Origin: Maratus speciosus
Taxonomy: Eukaryota; Arthropoda; Arachnida; Araneae; Salticidae
Assembly (NCBI GenBank): GCA_963932465.1
Contig: CAWVRF010001077.1
Location: 1,145,201 to 1,209,200, forward strand
Reading direction: 5' to 3'
Length of the DNA: 64,000 nt
Below are positions 57,359 through 64,000 of this stretch, piece by piece (position 1 is the first letter of the stretch; each line of letters opens with the position of its first letter). Under the pieces are notes generated by a model that worked only from the letters and a program-made list of their open reading frames with translations, did no database searches and was not told the DNA's origin. Made by a program: the position numbers and the translations under genes.

Positions 57359-57633
57359 TAGCGCCTAGAATATATAGTGTAGAAATCGGCTATCCCTGTA
57401 ATACTTAAAAAAGCGCTAAAATATTGTATCCCTTAAATGTGCAACGAAGCTGCTGAAATATAAAGATCGCAGCAACATCTGCAGGATATTTCTTAAAATT
57501 GTATGAATATTGCTAAACTATACAATGTCCGAAAATCCCAGATTTCAGCAGTATCGTCGCACATTTAAGGGATACAAATTTTTAGCATTGTTTAGATAGC
57601 ATATTTCCACACTATGTATTCTAGATGCTGTAG
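57359..57633. mobile_element. Fold-back element, family F2 copy 2
   Basis: GCGCCTAGAATATATAGTGT and TATCCCTTAAATGTGCAACG pair with CGCACATTTAAGGGATACAA and ATGTATTCTAGATGCTGTA. Same family as 49604-49928 and closer to a simple hairpin. Confidence 0.8.
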
Positions 57634-57860
57634 TAAGCATGGTAAGCTGTAAAGCATCCGAGATTGACGGAGTACCACTTATATGTTTCGATAGCTGTGG
57701 CTTGGCTCCACGATCATCTAGATGATAATCTTAATTGTTCAATACCATTCTTTATAAATATCAAAACTTGTAGGGAAGAAACTTCGTCCGCAGAGGCGGA
57801 AGAACAAAAAGAATGCGATAATTCTCGGAATGACCGATTAAATGGGAGAAAAGCAAAAGC

Positions 57861-57998
57861 CGCGGTTAAACAGAAGAAAAACACCAATAGGCTTGAAGTA
57901 CATTTTAACACTGCTCCCCCTACGTCCAATAAATCGTCTTTTCGGAGGGATTTTCCCCGCAGAGGCTTGGCTGTTGCTATTCGTGGGTAAAGTCCATT
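57861..57998 (-). mobile_element. F4 element copy 2 (partial)
   Basis: Reverse complement of 50158-50285 from AAACAGAAGAAAAACACCAA to GGGTAAAGTCCATT. The CRE-containing end is missing. A frame of 108 codons across it is judged spurious. Confidence 0.7.
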
Positions 57999-58299
57999 GC
58001 GGCACCTCGGCGTAAGTCCTTGCGCTTCATCTTAAGACAGCTTTAGACTATGGGATTGCAGTGCCTCACTATCTTAAATCTTATGTTCGATCGTAGGATG
58101 GGCGTTCCTGCGATCGATCGTGCGGTGTCTCAGCGTCAGTCCTCCTGCAGTCAGCCAATCAAAGACCGCAGTTACGTTTGTAGTGGTTGCTCGCTTCTCC
58201 ACTTTCTTACGACAGCTTGAAAGCTGTCGTAAGATCGCGGCCACTGCAATACTGTTTACCCTTTGTTTACATCGTAAGTCTATAACTTGATCATAAGAG

Positions 58300-58848
58300 A
58301 CCGGGAGGCTGCTGAACAAGTCATCATCTAATCGAGTTGATGGCTGAAATTCCAGTATTAGACAGATCTCGATTCGCATATTAAAATGCAACTGGTCTGT
58401 CAAGTCATATCTTGGTGGAAAACACCTGCAAACACGAATTTAATGGTGGACTGCTAGGTTTAACATTGTGTTTTCGTGCAACCAAAGATACACTGTTCAA
58501 AATCTGCAGCTGTCGTTGCATAGTCATTCCACTGCTTTCATAGAATATCTTTATTCTGACCAATTAGATTGCTCCATAATATAGACAACTAACCATTTTC
58601 TATAAAAACTGCTATTTTTAGCTAGCTTTTTCATAAATCTACCGATTTTTAACAATGATAGCACATGGAGCAAAAAAACGCAATAGTAAACCTACTAGTC
58701 CACTATTAAAATCGGGTTTGCAGGTGTTTTCCACCAAGATATAACTTGGCAGACCAGTTGCATTTTAATATGCGAATCGAATTCTGTCTAATGCTGGAAT
58801 TTCAGCCTTTAACTTGATGAAGTGATGGTCTGTGCAGCCGCCTCCCGG
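58300..58848. mobile_element. Fold-back element, P family copy 3
   Basis: Starts CCGGGAGGCTGCTGAACAAG and ends TGTGCAGCCGCCTCCCGG. Arms of about 170 bp. Flanked by ATCATAAG and TTTATAAG-like sequence inside F5, consistent with an 8-9-bp target duplication that has diverged. The centre (58490-58680) holds AT-rich unique sequence not present in copy 1. Confidence 0.82.
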
Positions 58849-58910
58849 TTTATAAGTGAGGCACCGCAATCCCAGCCTTTGGAAGCTGTCGTAAGATCGC
58901 GAGGCACCAC

Positions 58911-59040
58911 AATGGACTTTACCCATGTGACGTCATCCACAAGTTTTTAACACTGTTCCCCCTTCGTCTAATAAACAGTCTTTTTTGGAGGGTATATCCC
59001 TGCAGAGGTGTGGCTGTTGCCATTCGTGAGTAAAGTCCAT
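58911..59040 (-). mobile_element. F4 element copy 3 (130 bp, both ends present)
   Basis: Ends AATGGACTTTACCCATG and TCGTGAGTAAAGTCCAT are inverted repeats. Includes GTGACGTCATCC. Inserted into an F5 unit between GAGGCACCAC and ACCGTTTACG. Confidence 0.8.
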
Positions 59041-59180
59041 ACCGTTTACGCATTGTTTTTATCGTAAGTTTGTAAGTTGATCTTAAGTCAGGCACCGCAA
59101 TCCCAGCCTTACGATAGCGGAGATCGTGAGGTACTGTGATACGGTTTACGTTTTGTTTATATTGTAGTCAATACATTATC

Positions 59181-59517
59181 TTAAGCGCCTTTATAATCAC
59201 CTTTACACTCAATAGATCAGTTTCAATGACGTCACATCCTAGCAACCATCTTGACAACCTCGCGGGCATTTTGTTTATCGAACGGTTTTTCTCCACTTTG
59301 ATTGGTTGAGCGATAATACTGGTTAAAAAATCGATGATTTTATTGGTTAGTGGAAAATTGGGTGCACGTGGTTGAAACTGATCTATACATTTATTCAGTC
59401 TTTGAAACTAGATTTTGAAAAAAAATTTCCACTCAGGTTGTTTCTCCGAGGGGAGTTAAATAGCTCTCCAGTGCAACACTTGTAAATTTTATGCCACGCA
59501 ACTATCCCCCTTCTTTA
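59181..59517. other. No gene; promoter-like motifs only
   Basis: Contains ATGACGTCACATCC and GCACGTGG and a GATTGGTTGAGCG CCAAT-type motif, resembling those in block A at 1-330. May be another transposon end. Confidence 0.35.
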
Positions 59518-60130
59518 TTAATGAAACTTGACTTTGGGAAACAAACAAAAATCACATGGAGCAAGGTCAGGTCTATATGGTGTATACCCAACAAGATGGA
59601 GCTTATTTGCTTTTAAAAAGTCCTTTATTTTTGAAGCAGAATGTTCTGATGTATTATCATGAAGAAGAATGCCTCTTGTTCTTGTCTTTGGCCGCTTTTC
59701 TTCCAACTTTTTAACAATCTCAGGTATACAAATCTCTGTATACCAGTTGGCAGTAACTGTTTTTTGCTCTTCCAAAGGTACTGAGGCAATATGGTCTTTT
59801 TTGGAAAAAAATGTGGCCACGATTTTCTTGCCAGTGCTCTTCGGCCGTTTAACTTTTGTTGACGGTTCTATATTTTCAAACACCCAAAATAAATATTGTC
59901 TTCTAGTTTGTGGATCAAATTGGTAAATCCTTGTTTCACTTCCTGTAAGAACTTCATGAAGATGCTTGGAGGTGCCAGAATAAAATCTTACTAACATTAA
60001 TTGGCACCATGACACTCTTGTCTGCTTTTGATCCTTGGTCAGCTCACGAGGCACCCATCTACTTTCTCACTTTTAAATATACATGTAGCAATTAAAATGT
60101 TGCTGCCGAGTCAATATTCAGAGTCTCCAG
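59518..60130 (-). pseudogene. Decayed mariner transposase
   Basis: On the minus strand 178 codons from about 60054 show the mariner order: WVPRELTKDQKQTRVSWCQ-type linker, HLHEVLTG followed by the first catalytic region, then KRPKSTGKKIVATFF, LLHDNTSEHSASKIK (second catalytic Asp) and YTPYRPDLAPCDFCLFP (third Asp of a D34D triad). The first catalytic Asp of the TG-D-E-T-W block is replaced (TGSETR). Upstream to about 60130 a diverged N-terminal region with a stop is visible; downstream the C-terminus has stops. Normal mariner transposase is about 345 residues, so about half is intact. Non-functional; terminal repeats not found. Confidence 0.85.
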
Positions 60131-60231
60131 AATAGTTTGATATGCAATACATGGGTTATCTTTCCAGATTTTCGTTGCTTAAATTCTCGAAAATATCTAA
60201 ATATGGTTGCATATGAAAGGTGGAAGTTGGG

Positions 60232-60460
60232 TTGATTTTTGACGGCCAATTATCTACACGAGGGATATAGGCACTGGGGGGAGTGCCTTCCGTGGAGGTC
60301 TTTCTAAGGGAACCTAATCCGTATTAACGCATGGAAATCCACGGTTCGAAGAAAACCACGAAAACTCCGAACGATTAGGCCGACGGGCGCAATTGGGTTC
60401 GAACCCAGCACCTCCCGTCTACCAGCATCGAGAGCAGAACCTCTCAGCCACTGGTGGGGC
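60232..60460 (-). mobile_element. tRNA-derived SINE, family S1 copy 2
   Basis: About 85-90% similar by eye to 48755-48997, with the same B box GGGTTCGAACCC and GTGGATTTCCATGCG body. It lacks the long AACC tail. Possible diverged duplications near GGTGGAAGTTGG and GGTGAAAAGTTGG. It lies next to the mariner relic. Confidence 0.88.
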
Positions 60461-60734
60461 TGGTGAAAAGTTGGAAACACCACACTTGTATAAAACCAAA
60501 AACTTTCTGCCCATTTAAATATCGGGTCAAAAACTTTCTGCAAATTAATTTAGTGTTTAATAAAATTACGTGTTATTTTATTTGGACGATATGAATTAAA
60601 AACAGTTTTTTTCTGCTGGTCCAGTTAACTGTTTCTGATCAGTTGGGTTTCAGGCAGAATGTGTGTTCCTATAATAATAAATATACCTATGATAATAAAT
60701 ATAGATGTTTGTATGCGTACTGCTTTCTACAGAG

Positions 60735-61545
60735 ACAGCTGTGTTTTTTACGCGACCATTTGACGAAATCCGCGTTTATTCCGTTATGTTTTAACGAAAT
60801 TCGCGTTTTTTTCCGCGAACATTTGACGAAATTCGCGCTTTTTGTGACCCTGTAACGAAATCCGCGTTTATTCCGCAATGCGTTACGAAATTCGAGATTT
60901 TTCCGCGATCATTTGACAAAATTCCCTTTTTTGCGATGCTTTGACGAAATTCGCGTTTTTTTCATGCTCCCTTAAAGAAATCTGCGTTTTTATCGCGACC
61001 CTTTGACGAAATTCGCATTTTTTCGTGATCCTTTCACGAAATTTGCTTTTATTTCTGGACCCCTTCACGAAATTCGCGTTTCTCCCGTGACCCTTTGACG
61101 AAATTCGCGTTCCTAACGCGATGCTTTGACGAAATTCGAGTTTTCCCGCAATGATTTCACGAAATTATTAATTTTTAGCTGTCCTTAGACAAAATTCGCA
61201 GTTTTTCCGCGATCATTTGACGAAATGTCGGGTTTTTATCGCGGTTCTTTGACGAAATTCGCGTTTTTTTGCGGTCTTTTGTCGAAATTTTCGCAGCCCT
61301 TTGATGAAATTCGCGTTTTTCCCGTGACCCTGAGATTAAATTCGCATTTTTTACGCGATCCGTTGTTGAAATTCGCGTCTTTTACGAGACTCTATAACGA
61401 AATTTGCGTTTTTTCCGCGATCATTTGACGAAATTCGCGTTTCCTCCGTTATCCTTTGACGAAATTTGAGATTTTCTGCGAACGCTTGACGAAATTCATT
61501 TTTTTACGGCTACCATTTGTCGAAATTTCCGGTTTTCCGTGTCAG
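60735..61545. repeat. Minisatellite, about 28-30-bp unit, about 27 copies
   Basis: Unit TTTGACGAAATTCGCGTTTT followed by TTCCGCGATC with many variants. CG dinucleotides are frequent. Short frames on both strands are by-products. Confidence 0.93.
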
Positions 61546-61848
61546 AACTTTCGGACTGATGAATTTTTTTAATTTTTGGAACAGAATGCCTTGAATTATT
61601 TTCGGAAAAATCGGACCAAAATCAGCCCTGATTTTAAAATTGTGCACGAACAGTAAATAAATCGTACATAAAGCTGGGGAATATTTTAAATATTTAATTT
61701 TTTGGTATTTAAATAAATGATTGAAAAACAAAAATTATGTTTTTCTTTTCTAATTTTTTTTTTCACAAAGTTCCAAATTTTGCAAAAAATTTTTCGCGCA
61801 CAGCGTGCCTCTTTATTATGCAACTCTGGGAAACACCTTTGATATTCT

Positions 61849-61922
61849 CCACTTCACCGGCTGCCCCGAGATAACTCGGGGGTAAAAGCACTGTTTCCCC
61901 ATACCCTTCGCCGGTGAAGTGG
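61849..61922. other. 74-nt nested hairpin
   Basis: A perfect 13-bp stem CCACTTCACCGGC/GCCGGTGAAGTGG closes a loop that holds a second perfect stem CCCCGAG/CTCGGGG and a weaker GGTAAAA/TTTCCCC-type pairing. No family recognised. It could be a structured RNA, a MITE core or a DNA hairpin site. Confidence 0.6.
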
Positions 61923-61965
61923 TTAAGAGCAGTTTTTTTTTTCATTTAAACCTTCTTTAAAGTAC

Positions 61966-62037
61966 TTCTTTGACGCTGAATGGAGAGGGAAACCAGTTGC
62001 GTTCTTTGACGCTGAATGGAGAGGGAAACCAGTTTTG
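61966..62037. repeat. 36-bp direct tandem duplication
   Basis: TTCTTTGACGCTGAATGGAG to AACCAGTT occurs at 61966 and 62002 without mismatch. Confidence 0.92.
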
Positions 62038-62073
62038 AAGTGGTTCCATTTCAGAGGGACATTGAGCGAATTT

Positions 62074-62150
62074 CAAATGACCAACTGGTCTAAGGCACCA
62101 GAAAGAGGTATTCCGGTTCTCGGGGAATGTGGGTTCGAAACCCTACAGAA
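62074..62150 (+). other. tRNA-Leu-like relic
   Basis: CAACTGGTCTAAGGCACCAG matches the A-box region of tRNA-Leu, and GTGGGTTCGAAACCCTAC is a good B box/T arm, with a long variable region between as in class II tRNAs. The D and anticodon arms are damaged. Pseudogene or SINE head. Confidence 0.5.
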
Positions 62151-62246
62151 ATAAGATGTTTCTCAGTTACTGTCAACATTCTTATAATTCAGTCCAATGT
62201 AAATTATTTTTATTTCAAGGCAAAAAATTACAGAATTTTTTTTTCT

Positions 62247-63863
62247 TTATTATACAGTGGATGGTGGCGACAAAAATGATTATATCATCGAGTTACGAGA
62301 TGAAATTGGTGTCAAATTAAAGGTTAAATATAGAATATATATATTTTTTTGGTCTGCCTGGTGATATCTTGGTGGAAACGCCCAGTAGGCTAAAATTTAT
62401 GACAAAACATGACGTTATATATTACTATTGTCATCCAATGAACATAATATTTTACATTACATTGCCTTATATATTACTAAGGTATCTACTTTCAATATGA
62501 ATTAATGCTTCAGGAAAAGTTTATTAACAGCATGAATGAAATTTTCTCAAAATGCTTTCCATGTTAGTCACTATGTTCTGAACTAGAAATCAAGCTCTAT
62601 GTAATAATGTAATTATTTTATAGGTACTCAAATATAAAAAAAAATGATAATTTTGAATTAAAAAATGTATATTTTTTGACATATTTCAGTTAATTTTGAA
62701 GATAAACTCTTAGTTCAGTGCACAGGTAAGTGTAATGTAGTATGTAATAGAACGGAAATTAAAATTACTTCAATAGAATTCAGTGTTTGCTGTCTGGCGT
62801 AAACATGAAATTTTGCTAAAAAAAATGGCACGCCCCCCAATTTTTTAAAAGGTTGTGAAGATATTGGTAGGTGTTTGTTTTTTCATCATTCTGTATTACA
62901 ATTGAACTAAAAAATATGTGTATTTATTAATTAGTGTACATTTTAAAAGATAAGTACTCCAAATGCAGGCAGATAACTTAAAGATAACTGTAAGTACAAT
63001 ACAGATATTTCAGTCTGTCTCATATTTTGATACGAAATGAGCACAGTAGAGCACCAATTTTTCATTTAGATGGTGCTATCAGATCATCGAGTTATGGCCT
63101 GAAATTTTAACACATTAATGATATCGACAGTACTGCCTAAATTTAAAATTGGCGCCTTCTTCTACTCATCTTGTATGAAGATATCATGAGGCAAACTGAA
63201 AATTTTCATTGAACTAATCAATATCTTCTATGTGTTAAAATTTCATGTCGTAACTCAATGATATGATAGTACCGTAAAAATGTAGAATTGGCACCTCTCT
63301 CTGCTCATATAGTACCAAGATATCACGAGGCAGACTGAAATATTTGTATTGTACTTATCGCTATTTTCAATGTGTTAAAAATTTAGACTATAACTCGATA
63401 ATGTAATAATAGTATCAAATTGGAAAATTGGTTCTGCTCATCTCGTGCCACGTCAGATAAGTTAATTTTTCAATAATGTTAATAAACATTTCCAACACCA
63501 TTAGTTCATCTTGAAAGTAGATACAGTAGTAATATATAGGGCAATGTAATGTAAAATATTATGCTTATTGGATGTCAGTAGTAATATATGACATGTTTTG
63601 TCTTAAATTTTAGTCCTAAAATATATTTTCAAAATACTGTATTTAACCTTTAATTTGGCACCAATTTCATTTTGTAACTCAATGTAACAGTGACACCACA
63701 CTGACGATTTGGCGTGTGCTGTTGCTCACATCATAATAAAACAAGAAATGCCAAGGCAGACCAGTCGTTCTTCATCTATCCCTAATAATCTCATCCTACA
63801 TTACGATTTAAACTCGACGACTTAATAATTTTTGTTGTCGCCACCCAGCCTTTTATTATTATT
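62247..63863. mobile_element. 1.6-kb fold-back with internal inverted units
   Basis: TTATTATACAGTGGATGGTG at the left pairs with CCACCCAGCCTTTTATTATT at the right. Inner arms (62290-62550 and 63455-63690) match over about 230 bp, including ACATAATATTTTACATTACA. The centre (63010-63430) holds two further inverted ATCATCGAGTTATGGCCTGA-type units. The left arm alone has a short insert with TCTTGGTGGAAACGCC. The unit motif resembles the P family arms. Confidence 0.75.
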
Positions 63864-64000
63864 AAGGAAGAGTTACACATCCACATATATTTTTTAATTA
63901 ATGATTTTGTATTTAATTTTTTTAATTAAAAGCTTTAGCATGTAATCTGTACTAATTTTAAAAAAAATGCTTTTCCATATATGTTTCTGCGATGACTATC

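Larger units (their letters stand above)
58005..59180. repeat. F5 repeat units, interrupted by P copy 3 and F4 copy 3
   Basis: Units share GAGGCACCGCAATCCCAGCC, AAGCTGTCGTAAGATCGCG, GTTTACGC/TTTGTTTA and ATCGTAAGTCTATAAGTTGA. Found at 58005-58299, 58849-58910 and 59041-59180. The uninterrupted stretch near 59060-59110 shows the sequence before P copy 3 was inserted. Confidence 0.7.

Noticed and set aside
57664..57990. 108-codon frame with charged residues
   Set aside because: Overlaps an F4 repeat copy whose other copies do not keep the frame.
60687..61428. Short Lys/Arg/Phe-rich frames on both strands
   Set aside because: Read-outs of the 28-bp minisatellite.
60735..61545. CRISPR-like array
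   Set aside because: Units are contiguous and degenerate without unique spacers, and the window is eukaryotic.

Overview
This is a eukaryotic, AT-rich, repeat-dominated stretch. I see no complete host protein-coding gene. What can be recognised is mobile DNA: LTR retrotransposons of the Ty3/Gypsy-like and BEL/Pao types, Tc1/mariner, pogo/Tigger, hAT-like and Mutator-like DNA elements, tRNA-derived SINEs, tandem satellites and many fold-back (palindromic) elements. This mixture suits an arthropod with a large genome, possibly an arachnid. That assignment is inference; no species-diagnostic gene is present.

1-10 kb: a very long inverted repeat (arms of about 1.1 kb, left arm cut by the window start) encloses about 1.9 kb of spacer holding diverged direct copies of the arm sequence. 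A 5.75-kb LTR retrotransposon in minus orientation (3136-8884) sits in an (AT)n tract of the right arm. Its LTRs look identical, and it has an open gag followed in frame, after one UGA stop, by a protease. It has no reverse transcriptase or integrase.

10-29 kb: a 205-bp satellite, a Tc1-like 5' end with a duplicated terminal motif, hAT-like GC-rich ends, a 325-bp satellite, several palindromes, and a 1.6-kb element with perfect 32-bp terminal inverted repeats (25421-27032).

30-36.7 kb: a full-length BEL/Pao retrotransposon in minus orientation. Its 537/539-bp LTRs are nearly identical and its primer binding site matches tRNA-Phe. Gag, protease, RT, RNase H, integrase and DUF5641 regions are all recognisable, but the frame is broken by four stops and one frameshift.

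37-47 kb: hAT-like ends made of GC-rich subterminal arrays, pogo/Tigger-type MITEs with TA target duplications, and a 1.5-kb element that carries a tRNA-like sequence with a full cloverleaf.

47.4-59.2 kb: the most unusual part, a dense nest of at least ten palindromic elements, many inserted into one another, with two SINEs flanked by perfect 14-bp target duplications. Two possible exons of an unknown spliced gene lie at 53.4-54.4 kb on the minus strand, inside a possible Mutator-like terminal-repeat pair.

59.5-64 kb: a decayed mariner transposase, a second SINE copy, a minisatellite with a unit of about 28 bp, a compact 74-nt hairpin, a tRNA-Leu-like sequence and a 1.6-kb palindrome.

All calls come from reading the sequence. 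Family names rest on motifs and end structures, not on database searches.
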